This document shows, piece by piece, positions 43,275-55,279 of a stretch of DNA of 64,000 nucleotides. The DNA is from Ceratotherium simum simum (lineage: Eukaryota; Chordata; Mammalia; Perissodactyla; Rhinocerotidae). The stretch spans positions 26,720,198 to 26,784,197 of the forward strand of contig NW_004454163.1 in assembly GCF_000283155.1 (NCBI RefSeq), read 5' to 3'. Every line of letters begins with the position of its first letter. Within the stretch, counting starts at the first letter, position 1. The notes below the pieces were generated by a model, which was given only the letters and a program-made list of their open reading frames with translations, did no database searches and was not told where the DNA came from. Both the position numbers and the translations under genes were made by a program.

Positions 43275-43515
43275 ACCGAAGAATGGTTCCCAAAGATACC
43301 AGATTGTAATCCCTGAAACCTGTAAATATTATGTTATTTGGAAAAAGGGTCTTTGCAGGTGTGATTATGTTAAGGATCTTGAGATGTGGATATTATCCTT
43401 GATTACCTGTGCCCTAAAGGCCATCACATTTATCCTTATAAAGGGAAACAGAGGGAGATTTGACACACACAAAGGAGGAGGCAATATGAAGATGGAGGCA
43501 GAGACTAGAATCATG
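43275..43515 (+). mobile_element. MLT1-type MaLR LTR, 5' half
   Basis: CAGATTGTAATCCCTGAAAC, TTATTTGGAAAAAGGGTCTT, TGCAGGTGTGATTATGTTAA, GCCATCACATTTATCCTTAT and GAAGATGGAGGCAGAGACTA follow MLT1 order, then the LTR stops. Confidence 0.9.
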
Positions 43516-43575
43516 CAGGAAAAGTAACATTGTATTTGAAATATGTATCTCAGTGAGCTAGATGAGGTGTGTCTG

Positions 43576-43602
43576 TTTTTTTTGTTTTGTTTTGTTTTTT
43601 CC
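43576..43602. repeat. (TTTTG)n low-complexity tract
   Basis: Alternating TTTTG units within a T-rich run. Confidence 0.9.
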
Positions 43603-44490
43603 AAAGAGCTCATGTTTATGGGGATGAATGAGACAGGTTTAGCAACAATTATATTCTTGTCCTTCATTTTGTAGATTCAATTGCTGGCAAGCATTGGTTT
43701 ACATAAATCAGCAGGTAGAAATAGAGGATTTCTCTTACAGCAGTAGCACTCGGTTCCTTGAGCTCCTTCTAAGGCAAATGCCAAAAATCATATTTTTCAT
43801 CTGTCAGTTGACAGCTCAATTAAGTACTCCTTCAATTTTGCTCAAGGCAGAGAATTGGAAACCATTTGATTTGCAAAAGGATTTGTTATCCAATCATTGG
43901 AGTCGCTCATTTTTCTTATTCTATAGGAAGTACACCAAAAAGTTTTACCAAGATTTACCAAGTGACTCTTAATTACATCAGTTATTCTTACTTTGGAAGT
44001 GTATTTTCATTCCTGATATACTCAAAAGATGTTGGAAAAACTGAAATATCGTTAATTTCAATACTTGCTTATCGATGTAATTAAAAAATATAATTTTTAA
44101 ATTACGTACTTAAACGTGGAGTTTTTTTCAATATCTAGGAGTTGTGGATATAACTTATTCAGTACATAGAAAGTGTCTGCCATATAATCTAAGTGGCAAG
44201 GCTAGTCTTCATCATCAAGTCAATCAGCCAGATTGGACATACTTTCTATTAGAAAAATGTCCAACTTCACTTTTAACTCAAATCATCCTGTTAACATGTG
44301 TCCTCCGTGATGGCATCCGTGCCTTTCTGACTCCTAAATGTAGGAGAGATGGAGAGCTAAGGCACAGAGCCTGCCGTGAATGTGGAGCCCGGGTGAAAGA
44401 AGGTTCTGCTGCTGTCACAGGGCTCCATCTAGGGAGGAGCGCAGTCTTTGACAACCAGGGTAGGGCTGGGTTATGATGGAAGAAGCCAGA
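43603..44490. other. Unassigned stretch
   Basis: AT-rich to 44140, then mixed. No gene recognised. The 110-codon frame 44144-44476 has no domain. Confidence 0.4.
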
Positions 44491-44790
44491 TGTGTCAGTC
44501 TGGGTTCCCCAAGATGCAGATGGCAAGATGGGCTTAAACATGCAAAGACTTTATTAGAGGAAAGAAGGATGAGGGAAAAGGGAGGCAGGGGGGGCACTGG
44601 GGAAGTCAGGGAGACCTCTCAGACCACAGTGCAAGTCTGAGGCCACATGAAGGGGGAAGGGTAGAAGTGTCCTGGGTGGCCGTGCAGTCTAAAGAATGTT
44701 CAGCAAGGCCATCAGAGTGTTCTGGAGCCAAAGCTGGCCGTCAGAGGAGTCGCGAGTCTCCCAGGAAGAGGTCTGTCTTACCGTGGAATT
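44491..44790. mobile_element. 473-bp family, partial copy R2
   Basis: TGTCAGTCTGGGTTCCCCAA, 'GATGCAGATGGCAAGATGGG' and CATGCAAAGACTTTATTAGA align with the start of R1 (5214) and R3 (46254). The 3' half is diverged or missing. The TGTCAG start agrees with an LTR-like left end. Confidence 0.55.
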
Positions 44791-45086
44791 GAGAGTCTTG
44801 GGTTTAAAAAAATAAATATTATTTTGACTTGTGTCATGTTGCCCAATTGTCTCCCTAGAGGTTTGTATAAATTGACTTTGCTACTAGATTAAGTGGAGTT
44901 TCGATTTTTCTGTAGACTTCCAAGAATTGGATTTTATAAATTTTTGTTTTTATTGTTTTAATTTTTGTGTTTTTGAAGACTTATAAAATAGAGAATCTTT
45001 TAAAACTGCATGTTAATTATTTTTTCTTGTGTTAATTGCCTACTTATGTCTCCCACAATTTGTCTAATGGGGTTGAGTTGATGTTC

Positions 45087-45350
45087 CTTTTTTTTTTTTT
45101 TTTTTGCTTGAGGAAGATTGTCCCTGAGCGAACATCTGTGCCAGTCTTCCTCTATTTTGTATACAGGACGACCCCATAACATGGCTTGATGAGCAGTGTG
45201 TATGTCCTGGCCACACTCGGTCGCTGGCTGAGCATGGCCTGGGGGAAGCATGGCAACGTGCATCAGAGTGCAGTAACTGGGGCCCTTAATCAACCGAGCT
45301 CCCTGTGGTTGGAGGTCTGCGAGGTGCCTTCTCATGGCCACCCCAGGAAA
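45087..45350 (-). mobile_element. ERE-like SINE with an unrelated head
   Basis: 45087-45215 is a normal reversed ERE tail: T-run, 'GAGGAAGATTGTCCCTGAGC', CATCTGTGCCAGTCTTCCTC, TATTTTGTATACAGGACGAC and CATGGCTTGATGAGCAGTGT. The next 135 bp should carry the reversed tRNA-like head ending GGGCCGGCCC. They instead read CTGGCCACACTCGGTCGCTG, AATCAACCGAGCTCCCTGTG and GCACCTCGCAGACC reversed, with no GGCCGGCCC. Either a chimeric SINE or a truncated ERE beside other DNA. Confidence 0.6.
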
Positions 45351-45506
45351 TAGTTAAATGAAAATTGTCACCACTTCTGCTGCCCCAGTCTTCAATGAAT
45401 TTGAAACAAGAACATGATGACATGGGTCAAAACATCCCATTTCTTATGCTGTGGTTTCACTCTTAATAGCAATATACTTAACACTGAACTAATCACAAGT
45501 TTGTAA

Positions 45507-46009
45507 TGATGGGGTTCAGGACACACTACCCCCAAATATGGCACCTTGGCATATTGAATATTTTAAGCTGAAGGAATTTGAGAAACCACAGGTGCAGGAA
45601 GGAGTCTCTGACCTCCTTTGTCTCCCCTGAAGTAGGTGTTAAGACCATCATGTGACATGTGCCCTCCCCATACCTGGAGGAAAGGAGCATCCTTATCTCC
45701 AAGATGGAGGGACACCTAGAAAAATCTGAACAGACAGGTCTTGCTAAGTTTCCCTCAGTTCCCTACACTTACACTCAGTTCTGTCATATCTTTCCATGAC
45801 CGTCCACTCTTCATCAAACCAGCATAAACACACTCAGCTTTAACCATTTCTTCAGGTCTCCATTTCCTTATACAGGCTCCCATGTCACGTAAAACTTATA
45901 TTAAATAAGTTTGTATGCTTTTCTCCAGTTAATCTGTCATTGTCCGTTTAGTTTTCAGACCCAGCCGGGGACCCTAAGAGGGTAGAGGAAACCTTTTCCC
46001 TTCTCTACA
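45507..46009 (+). mobile_element. Solo ERV LTR (LTR-B, sense copy)
   Basis: TGATGGGGTTCAGGACACAC to CCCTTCTCTACA, 503 bp. Landmarks are CTACCCCCAAATATGGCACC, CACTCTTCATCAAACCAGCA, TAAACACACTCAGCTTTAAC, ATTAAATAAGTTTGTATGC (poly(A)-signal-like) and CCCAGCCGGGGACCCTAAG. The antisense relative lies at 55280-55763. No internal viral genes are attached. Confidence 0.9.
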
Positions 46010-46253
46010 GTAGTATCTTGATAAAAGGCGGCGAATGCTGATAGTTCAAATTTTCCTTTTGTTTGGCACCTGGGACATGTTTAATACCCCTGGGGCAATG
46101 GTTGTAGAAGATTCTGGCGGGGTGAGAGGTCCCTCTTTATTTTGTACCATGGGAAAGGGGCGATTGTGAGTGGGCAGATGGGAAAAGACTCCTTGCCCGT
46201 ACACCGGGACTGCCTTCTATAGACATTCCCTCGGATATCCCAGGGGGTCGGGG

Positions 46254-46660
46254 TCAGCTTGGGTCCTTCAAGAAGCAGATGCCAAGATGGAATGAGACAT
46301 GCAAGAGGTTTACTGGGGACACGTCCATGAAAGACAAAGGGGAAAGGAAACAGGAGTACGGAGCAGAGCCTTCAGAGCAGGACTCTGATCTGCCAGCTGT
46401 GAAAGGAGAGAGGGAAGGAAGGACTGTAGGAGGAGTTGCAGCCAGGCAGACGGGGAGCCCCACTGCATAGGAGGAGTCCCGGGTCAGGCCCGGATCGCCG
46501 GGCACTCCCATGGGGCGGGCATTGGCTGGGAGCGGCCTGGAGAAAGTGGTTGCTGGGAGGGAGGGAGCTCCGTGTGAGGGCCGAGGTGGGCCAGAAGATG
46601 CAGGTTCCTGTGAAGGGAGCTCAGAGCAGCGCCCTCCACTGGCTGCCACAGCGCCCCCTC
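46254..46660. mobile_element. 473-bp family, copy R3
   Basis: AGCTTGGGTCCTTCAAGAAG, CAGATGCCAAGATGGAATGA, GCTGTGAAAGGAGAGAGGGA and AGCGGCCTGGAGAAAGTGG. The first 200 bp align with R1. The right part (46430-46560) is CpG-rich. Edges are unknown. Confidence 0.55.
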
Positions 46661-48205
46661 ATGGGGACACTTCCTTCCTCCCATAGCTTCCATCTCCCCT
46701 CTCCCCACACAGTGTGGATCCTTTAACCTCTCCTCTCCTTCCAGGCCCAGGAACCCTCTCCTGAGCCTCCCTCTCCCCCCACCCCAGCCCACATTTGTGT
46801 CTTGGAAATCTTCAGGCTCCATCTGGTGCAGAAGTCACAGCTGTGCCCTCTCCTGCCCACTCTGCTGTGTGGAGGGGGAGGGGACGCTGAGCCTGAGGAT
46901 GGAGGAGCGGAGAAAGGAACACGGAATGATCCTGACACAAAGTGGCAGTTCACTCTTCTTTTCTCTTTCTGACTTCCCTTTGTCAGCCCTGGACATCTAA
47001 AGTGCACTGGTCCTCCGGCACTGTGAGGGCTCATCTCTGCCACTGGCCCACCCCCAGGCCTGTAAGAGCTATGTCCTTCCTGCGGGTAGAAATATGGGAC
47101 AACGTGTTTCTAATGGGCTGTCTGTGTCATCACCAACCTGAGCTGCATTACAAAACTCCGTTCCAGCAATTTAACCCTGGGAAGCACCGTGCCCACTGCT
47201 GGATATTTTCCCCTTATGTGTAGCAGGTGTCATGGGAGGGCTGTCTAGGCTCTCAGTTGCTTCTGGAAACCTTTATCTTCCATTCAGAAGGCTGGACTTT
47301 GCTTCCCTAAAAGGTTGTGTCTTTTCACACATTCCCAATCCTAATCCAAAATAGACTTAATACAAAAGTAATTCTACCCCAAATTTAAGTATTATACTAT
47401 TTGTGCCTTATAAGAGAGTCAGAAATGTTTAAATAATATATGTATCTTGTTTTAAAGACTTAAACTAAAGCTAAACTTGTGGGAAAGAGAAGCAGCAGCA
47501 AACAGCCAACACAAACTCACAAGGGATACATTCCCTTGTGATAATGCTGTTGAATGTGTTTTTGTTTTTTTATAAAAAATCATGCATTGACAATCCTTCT
47601 CAACTTATGATCACAGCAACACTTCGATTGTAAAATTAAGTTTATGGCATGTGTTACTGAAAATTTAAAAACGAGGCATCTAGAGCCAAGAGCAGTGAAG
47701 TGACTTACCCAAAGTCACGCAGTGAGCATGGTAACATTAGAACTACAACTTTTGTCTTTGGGCTTCTATATCACACCTCCGCACTGAAGAATAATCCCAA
47801 GTGTCAAGTCTGGAAGATGAAGAAGGAAGCAGAGTTTGGAGCAGACTGTGCCCTCCATAGCTCAAGACGAAATCATGTTCTAGGAAGAAGCTCAGATTTT
47901 TCAAATACCAAGATTTGATCACAAATCAATGACCAATGAAAGTTTATTGTCTGTAACAATATCAGGCTCTAGTCCAAGGATTTAATCTTTCTAATTGCAT
48001 GTTCTCTACATTATTCAAAAGAGAAATGTCCACAAGAGCACATTTAAAGACACAAGTATTCCAAGTAGCAAAAGTTTAGGTAAAATAAAGCTTTGAAGAC
48101 TCCTCCTGGAGGTGAAAATGGCTGTCAGGTGCCATGGGGAGAGGAAAATGATGGGTTCACAAACCACATTGACACTCAAGACCTCTGGAGAGGTCACCTA
48201 GCCTT
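46661..48205. other. Unassigned stretch with a weak MIR
   Basis: A possible MIR-type piece at 47650-47760 (AAGTGACTTACCCAAAGTCA, CGCAGTGAGCATGG). Otherwise no gene or repeat recognised. The long minus frame at 46484-46822 has no domain. Confidence 0.4.
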
Positions 48206-48208
48206 TGG

Positions 48209-48380
48209 AGCAGGGTTTCTTAAGCCTGGCTGCTTGTGAGAACTCCTGGGAAGCTTCTAAAAATCCTGATGCCCAAGCTTTACCAGGACCAGTTACATCA
48301 GAATCTTCCAGAGTTGGCAGCCTGGCTGTGGGAGTTTTAAAAGCTCTCCAACGTGCAGCCAAGGTTGAGAACCACTGCCC
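48209..48380. mobile_element. MER5-related hAT MITE
   Basis: CAGGGTTTCTTAAGCCTGGC at one end and CGTGCAGCCAAGGTTGAGAA with CCACTG at the other are inverted matches. AAAAATCCTGATGCCCAAGC and AGTTACATCAGAATCTTCCA lie between. Confidence 0.9.
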
Positions 48381-50269
48381 TGGAGCCTAACACACAAACA
48401 ACTTAATAAATATGTGTTGAAGGAATAGATAGATGAATGAACATCAGCAATAGGACTGAGAAAAGGAGAAAAAAATTAAGAAGCTAAACATGGTTTTTAC
48501 TTATGGAAGCCCTCGAGATCCTCACTCAGAATATATACACTCTGGACTTGGAAACAATTCTACTAAGCTTAGATGTCAGGCTTCTCAGCCCAAGACAAGG
48601 ATGAGAAGGGAAGATGGTGCTCTAGAAGCCGATTCACCAACAGCAGCAAGAAGGAAAAATCTAACAGCCTGAAACCAAAGTAAGAAATATAAACCCCACG
48701 GAGCAGGAGACAGAACTCCAAGGAGAGTTGTCTGGGCCGTTGAATCTGGGGCGAACTGACCCGCCCAGCCCGGTTTTCCTGAAGGCGTCATTGTTAGAAC
48801 AGCGCTGTAATGGATACTCATCATGATGGCTGAGTCATCCCGCAAAGGTGAAGTTCTGTTCTCTCTACACCGACTCAGGGGACAGAGCGCTGGGCTGGTG
48901 TCACCCGGTGAAACAGGCTGCCCTGACTAGAACCATGAATTTTGGAAACCTTACAGGTTTGGTAGCTGGTAAAATCATCACTTTAAAGTTAGAAGCAGTT
49001 TCTACTTCCTAAAAGGTGGATATTAAATTTCTCGCTGGGGCAGACTGGCCCTTTCTGGCCCTTTATCAGAGAAAGCCCCTTGCTGAGGGTAGAGCAGATG
49101 GAGAGCTAGCGGCGTAGACCACTTTGGGGAGAAAACCTGGAGGGGAGAAGTGGTCCAATACATATTTCTCAGACTGAGATGTTAAGCTTTTTCTTGGTTT
49201 TGCAAAAAAGTGTCTTTTTTTAGCAGAGATTTGTTATTTTCTTAGAGGAGATTTTATTTTTCTCAGCAGGGAGTTAGATTGCTCTATGCCTGTAAGATAT
49301 GGCCTGTTCTTGAGAATTGTGCATGTTCTTGAACAAGCAGGAGGTCTAGATCTGAGTTTCCGTGGGAACAGGAGGGCTCTGCAGACTTGAACTTGACCTG
49401 GCACGAAAGGAAAGACTGTGCAGAGAAAGTGGACATATCTTGGATGCAGGTCATTTAAATCTGAATACCCCAGCACACAGGGACGTGGGGCTACCACTTT
49501 CCAGGGTAATTTCACTCGTCCCACTCAAGGCCATAACGCAAGCTCTTGTGGAGGAGGAGGGACTTCCCTGGCCATTCCCACTGTCAATCCCACCAGCCAG
49601 ACTCTGGGTCAGGAAATGAGCAACTGAAAGGTGAACCCTAGACAGAGGGAAGGAGGCAAGTCCCTTTTTTCTCTTCAGTTTCATGGCAGTCTCTCTGGAC
49701 CCCGTGTACAGCAATGCCGGAGCTGGCACTTACATTTGGAAGTAGGTTGAGAACCAAGCATGGCTGGGAACTCTCAGGATGGATCTGGGCTAGAAGCTCA
49801 GCATGTAGCCACGTCTACTTGAAGTTATCAGTTGTTCTTTGGGTTGTATTTTTTTCCTATCCTCTGAGCAACACTTCAGTCGAGTTTGGTTGAAAGTGAC
49901 CACCTGGTCCCTGAAATGCTTTGAGGAGAATCTGGAAGGCGGGTCCCCTGGTGGAATGAAGCAGCAGATGTGGCCATAGAGGTGCTATGGTCCGGGGCCA
50001 CCAGCAGAGGGCAGAGATGCGCAACAGAGCAGTGAGCTCGCCATGGTGGTTAGAAAGAACCGGAGGAGTGGGGTGACATCCCAAGAAAGGGAGAGTGGAG
50101 GCTTAGGGGGACCTGCACCTGGGCAAGTGGGAAGCAGCACCAGGATGCTCACAGAACTCTCTGGGCGACACACTGAAGGATGCTAATTCCTAACAATTAG
50201 CAAGACAGGATTGGAGCCGATATAGTTTGAGTAGTGGGTGGAAACAATCTCTAATTATAAACTGTTGGA
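48381..50269. other. Unassigned stretch
   Basis: About 1.9 kb with no recognised gene or repeat. Overlapping short open frames at 49362-49729 are on both strands and mutually shadowing. Confidence 0.4.
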
Positions 50270-50274
50270 CTTAA

Positions 50275-50485
50275 TCATTTGGGAGACACTTGGAATCAGA
50301 ATACCTGTATTCAAAAATATGTCCATCACTTATTAGCTATGTGACATCAGGCAATGCACCCAGAGCCACCCAGTCTTGGTTTCCCTACCTGACAAAAGGA
50401 GTACCTAACATTTACCCTCCAGACCGCTTAAGGTCGTTTTCAGGATCAAAAGAGGACAAACTCAAATATGTTTTGTAAATGGTAA
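50275..50485 (+). repeat. MIR SINE
   Basis: TGGAATCAGAATACCTGTAT, CACTTATTAGCTATGTGACA, TCAGGCAATGCACCCAGAG, GTTTCCCTACCTGACAAAAG and GTCGTTTTCAGGATCAAAAG follow MIR order. Confidence 0.85.
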
Positions 50486-51059
50486 AATACTATGCAGACA
50501 AAGTACTATTTCATCTTTGAAAGTTTTCCAACTAAAACGATGAAACATTACAAAATTTTTCCTTTGACTGAAAATCTGTGTCTCCAACAAGCACTCCAGG
50601 AGACTCCATCCAGCAGGTGTGGGAAACACAGGTGGCATCTGTCCCCGGTTATTAGTTCCACTGTCCCCCCCTCTGAGTCCGTCCCTAGGAGCCAGCACAT
50701 CGAGGGGGGCTGCTTCCTCTAAAGCAAATAAATAAAATGTAGAAAAAGCCACACAGCATATACCCAAGATAACCAAGTGGAGAAAAATATGTTTTTAAGT
50801 CACGAAAAGACAGTTTCAAAAATAGTAAAATTTTGAGTAAAAATTCATAGGACTAAATTAGACAATTGATTAATCAACAAGTTCTTATTCAATTCACTTT
50901 AATTTGCCAGTATTTGATAAGCAGCTCTTTTAGGCGGGGCACCATGGAAGTTACAATGTTGAATAGATGTCCACCTTGCCTTTAAGGAGCTGCAATCTTG
51001 AGAAGAAATACACATGCACAAAAGCAGTGCTAGGCCAAGCATGAGCAATGAGGTTCTAC

Positions 51060-51345
51060 ATCCACGCTGTCCCGGATGGGAGCCGGCCGTGAGCCACGTG
51101 TAGTGATTGAGCCCTTGAAATTCGGTCCACATCGAGATGTGCCGTATATATAAAATACACGCCAGATTTCAAAAATTGGCACACAAAGGAATGTAAAACA
51201 GCTCGTTAGTAAATTGCAGACTGATTACATTTGGAATGATATTTTGGGTATATTGGGTTAAACAAAATATATTTTTAAAAATTTGCTTTTAAATAGACAA
51301 GTATCAGTTACCGGATAAATTTATTTATGTGGGAGCCCTTACACC
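51060..51345. mobile_element. hAT-type MITE (sex of ends uncertain)
   Basis: CACGCTGTCCCGGATGGGAG, GTGAGCCACGTGTAGTGATT, GAGCCCTTGAAATTCGGTCC, AAAATACACGCCAGATTTCA and GGGTATATTGGGTTAAACAA match the 'gctgtccaata ... agccacatgtggctattgagc' family of hAT elements. The word 'sex' in the call means only that which end is 5' is unclear. The far right end is not clear. Confidence 0.75.
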
Positions 51346-52390
51346 CGAATGATGAGGTTTAATTAGATGTCACTGTGTCCCTGTTAAATTCTATATCGTT
51401 AACACCGTCCTCAAAAGTCTCCCTCCTTCTTAGCACATGTCTCTTCCTCTACCACTTGTGCCATGGTCCTTGAAATGTAGTTAGAAGGCAGACTCTATTT
51501 TCTCCTGAATTTAATCTCAATCTGATTCCAACTGAGATCTAAATAAAATGCCTCTTCTTTATCCCAGCAGTTTCCCAGACTCAGAGAGCAACACAAAACA
51601 CATACCTAGCATCAGCCGATTTCTAATGTTTTGAATGCCCTGGGCCAGGGGCACGTTTGTCACTTTCAGTCTCCTTGTGCAGTGAGGGATCCTCCTTAGC
51701 TTCCTGGTATGAATAGCTGACCAATTAGATGAAACACAGCCTGTTTGGAATCTTTTAAGGTTCCTGATGATGAGTACCACCCTGTTAGACTTTACCATGC
51801 TTGTAACAGTGCCTGACATATATAGGAGCTCCATAAGCAGGTGCATTGATAAATTATATACATTGTTATTCTTCAGGAAAGCTGAAGCCCAGTCACATGA
51901 AAGAAGCGTTGAGGCTACAATGTTTCCACTTTTAAGTGGTTAGTGATGAAGAGTTAGCCCCAAGGAGATTTTTATTTTATTCTGCTTTTAAAAGCTGCAC
52001 CAAACCTAAACTTCACATAGGGCAGAACTTACCTGGTGTCGAGGAAGCCCCTATGCCCTTGTCACCACTTCCCCTTCCTCCTGGGCTGACTTGCTGTTCC
52101 TGCAGCCCACATGCCACACACTTCTTTTCCCAGGCACAGCTTGAGCTCTGAGTTTTTCCCTTCAGCAGCACTGAACCACACGAAGAAGGGCCCTGACAGC
52201 TGCAGGCACGTTCACCTCAGCAATCCTAGAAAATGTTTTGTAATTACTAAGCAGAAAGCATGTAGTCTGAGGGGGCTAGAGGACTACATCTTGGAATACA
52301 AAATCCACTTTCATTTAGCATTTTATATCTAGTCCTTCGGGCATAATAGGGGGAATGAGAAAAGCTTTGAACGACTGACTAGATCCATTT
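51346..52390. other. Unassigned stretch
   Basis: Contains a faint L2-like 3' end at about 51795-51845 (CAGTGCCTGACATATATAGG). No gene recognised. Confidence 0.4.
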
Positions 52391-52405
52391 CACACAAGAA
52401 TTTTT

Positions 52406-52600
52406 CTTTTTTTTTTTTGGTGAGGAAGATTGTCCCTGAGCTAACATCCATGCCAATCTTCCTCTATTTTGTATGTGGGACCCTGCCACAGCATGGCTTG
52501 ATGAGTGGTTCGTAGGTCTGCACCCAGGATCTGAACCTGCAAACCCCGGGCAGCTGAAGTAGAGCACACAAACTTAATCACTATGCCACCAGGCTGGCCC
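52406..52600 (-). mobile_element. ERE SINE with target-site duplication
   Basis: T-rich tail, GAGGAAGATTGTCCCTGAGC, CATCCATGCCAATCTTCCTC, CACAGCATGGCTTGATGAGT and a head CCACCAGGCTGGCCCC. CACACAAGAATTTTT (52391-52405) and CACACAAAAATTTTT (52601-52615) are a 15-bp duplication with one mismatch. Confidence 0.96.
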
Positions 52601-52619
52601 CACACAAAAATTTTTAAAA

Positions 52620-53155
52620 ATTGGATGACTAAAGATTTTGAGTGCAGTTTTTGCCTTTAGTTGCCATGTATGCTTCTTTTGTGAAATGTCTGTCCAAGTC
52701 TTTTGCCATTGTTTGTCTTTTTATTGAATTGAATTGAATTGTTTGTCTTTTTATTGCTGATTTGTAAGCATTCTTTATATATTCTGGATCCATATCCTTT
52801 GTCAGATATATGTGTTGTGAGTATTTTTTCCCAGTCTGTGGTTTGTTTATTAATTTTTTTAATGTTATCTTTTCCTGAGCTCAAATTTTAAATTTTGATG
52901 AAGTCCAAGTTATTCTTATTTTTTTAATGGTTAGTGCTTTTTGTATTCTCTTCAAGGACATTTTGCCCATTCTGAGTTCATGAAGTTATTATGCTTCATT
53001 CTAGAAGCTTTACACCTGTGGGTGTTACATTTAGGTATATGATCCATTTTGAATTAGCTTTTGTGTATGGAGTGAGAGAGGGATTGAGGTTCAATGTTTT
53101 CCACACATATATCCAGTTGTTCCAGCAATATTATTAAAAAGACTTTCCTTTCCGC
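52620..53155 (-). mobile_element. L1, inverted 5' part
   Basis: Reads as reversed L1 ORF2: CTTCTTTTGTGAAATGTCTG, CTTTATATATTCTGGATCCA, TATCCTTTGTCAGATATATG, TTTTAAATTTTGATGAAGTC, GTATATGATCCATTTTGAAT and CCAGTTGTTCCAGCAATATT. An extra copy of TGTTTGTCTTTTTATTG with GAATT units makes a small tandem duplication at 52709-52755. It joins a sense L1 3' part head-on at about 53155. Confidence 0.85.
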
Positions 53156-53605
53156 CACTGAATTACAGCCAACAATGGAAACAATTCAAATGTCCATCAA
53201 CAGATAAATGGATAAACAAATTGTAGTATATCCATACAATGGCATATGACTTGGCAATTTAAAAAAAGAGCAAACTACAAATCCATGCAACAACCTGAAT
53301 GACTTATTCAAAAACATTATGTTGAATGAAAGAAGCTAGGCACAAAAAAGTTACTACTGTGTGATTCTACATATATGAACTTCTAGAACAAAACTAATTC
53401 TACAGTGACAGAAAGCAAACCAGTGGTTGCCTGGATGAGGACAGGGACGGAACCTTTCTGGCGTGATGCAAATGTTCTATATCTTGTTTTGGGTGTTGGT
53501 TACACGTGCGTACGCAATTGTCAAAATTCATCCATCTGAACATCCGAGGGCTGTGCATTTCATCGTATGTTAATTATACCTCAATTTAAAATATGTTAAA
53601 GAAAA
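53156..53605 (+). mobile_element. L1, sense 3' part
   Basis: CAACAATGGAAACAATTCAA, ATGTCCATCAACAGATAAAT, CCATACAATGGCATATGACT, GAATGAAAGAAGCTAGGCAC, CCAGTGGTTGCCTGGATGAG and TTAATTATACCTCAATTTAA, then an A-rich end. In L1 this lies downstream of the inverted segment, with a deleted interval between. Confidence 0.88.
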
Positions 53606-55184
53606 AGAAAGAATGAGAATATGAACATCCCTGGACTATGCCCAAGGAATAGCAGAGTCCCTCCCTTCTGCAGATGGCTTGCCGTTGAGGCCTGGGAAAG
53701 AGGAGCCCATGCAGGGCGCTTTACCTCTCTCTGATCCTGAGACTGTGGGATAGCTTTTTCAAAACACTGGCTAGGAGACTTGCATTCAAAACCAGCTGAG
53801 TAAATAACGGGACTTTGGTGAGCTGTTTTCTCCCCTCTGTATTTGGAAATTTGAGGCTGATGTATCTTTCTCAAGAACATTTCACTTAGAAGATAATTTA
53901 CATTTGCACGAAATCATGGCTACAGCCCATCTGCTCAACAATTATGTAAGACCCAATGCTCATTAGAATGTGACATGCATCCATCTTAGCGAGCACAGGA
54001 ACCTGACTGCTTGGGATTCAAGTCCTTCTACAATAATCCCCAGCTCCACCCAGCTACCATAGCCCATCGTTTCTGACGTTTTCTTTGGAACGTCACAGTT
54101 GATATTCATTTTAAGGCAATTGAACCGTGGAGGGACTTTAAATTCCCAGTCGCTACACCAGATTTTCTCTTGTAGTTGAGCAAGACTGCACTGGCAGTTG
54201 TGGAGGGGTGCGGGCTAGCAGGGGAGTTGTACTGTTATTTACACCTGATGGTTTTATCACTGAAGATGATTCGAACAATGAAACAGCTGAAGCAGTAAAT
54301 GATTCATACTAATGTATGCATGTAAATGGGTTAGGAAGGGAATTAACATAATTCCTGTGCTTTGGTTTTCCCTTAGAAGTTGAGACTACTGGTTTATTTA
54401 CAGTCTGCAGTACGCACAGCCAGGCAGTTATGTTGTGGCACAGATGGCGGGGAAGGGAAGGCCATGTGCTGTGGATCAGTGGGTGATAGTTAACATTACA
54501 GTGTATGGGGACAGCTCTTCAAAGAGGCCAGAGCCGGAGGAGAAGGCAGATGACAACAAAGGCTCCTTTCGTCTTCCAGGGCTCTTAACCCTTCCATTTA
54601 GTCCCTTTGTTCTGGTTTTGCCTGCCAGGGCTTTAGAGACGAGACGGCTGGGTAGACGCAGCGAGACGCCAGGACCAGCGTTGCCAGGGTGGAGCTCTGC
54701 GGGAGGCGGTAACCAGGGAAGGGGCCGCAGCTGCCAGACTCAAGGGCATTAGCAGGAAACAGAGGCTGTGACCCAGTGGGAAGGTGGGTTCTGAGATCCT
54801 GGGGCCAAAGGACAGGCCAGAAGAATGGTCCACAGGCCAGACAGACTTGGAAAGCCGGTGTGGTGGTGGGGAGAGGCACGGGGAGCACCCCGCTCTCAGA
54901 GCAGAAATGTGGCAGGGAGACAGGAAGTGTCTCTGATACTGAGAGAAATTCTTTGGTCATTCGGGAAAGAACAGACTTCGGTCCTAGCACAAAGCGTGTG
55001 CCTGGCCAGAAAGCAGGCCTGGGGTGGCGGCCATTAGGCCATCTTCTGTCTCTTCCCCTCTCAGTCTTCCATGACAATTCGTCTTCTTCTCAGACCAAGT
55101 TCACTCCCACAGCTGAGGAGGTAAGCCCCTCTAGTACAGAAGGGGAAAAGCTCTCATCCCCAGCCCAAGTCTCTCTGTCTCAAT
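53606..55184. other. Unassigned stretch with overlapping open frames
   Basis: About 1.6 kb, GC-richer than its surroundings from 54430 to 55130. Open frames overlap on both strands (54435-54752 and 54776-55306 forward; 54598-55077 reverse). None shows a domain, and the 54776 frame ends in a Cys/Val run coded by (TG)n. No gene is called. Confidence 0.45.

Positions 55185-55214
<30 letters not shown>
55185..55214. repeat. (TG)n microsatellite
   Basis: Uninterrupted TG repeats, 65 bp upstream of LTR-B antisense. No ERE is attached. Confidence 0.95.
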
Positions 55215-55217
<3 letters not shown>

Positions 55218-55279
55218 TGGGGAAAAGTGAGTGGCAGAAAGATACCAGAAGTCAGAAGAGTTACATTGATAGTTGTCTC

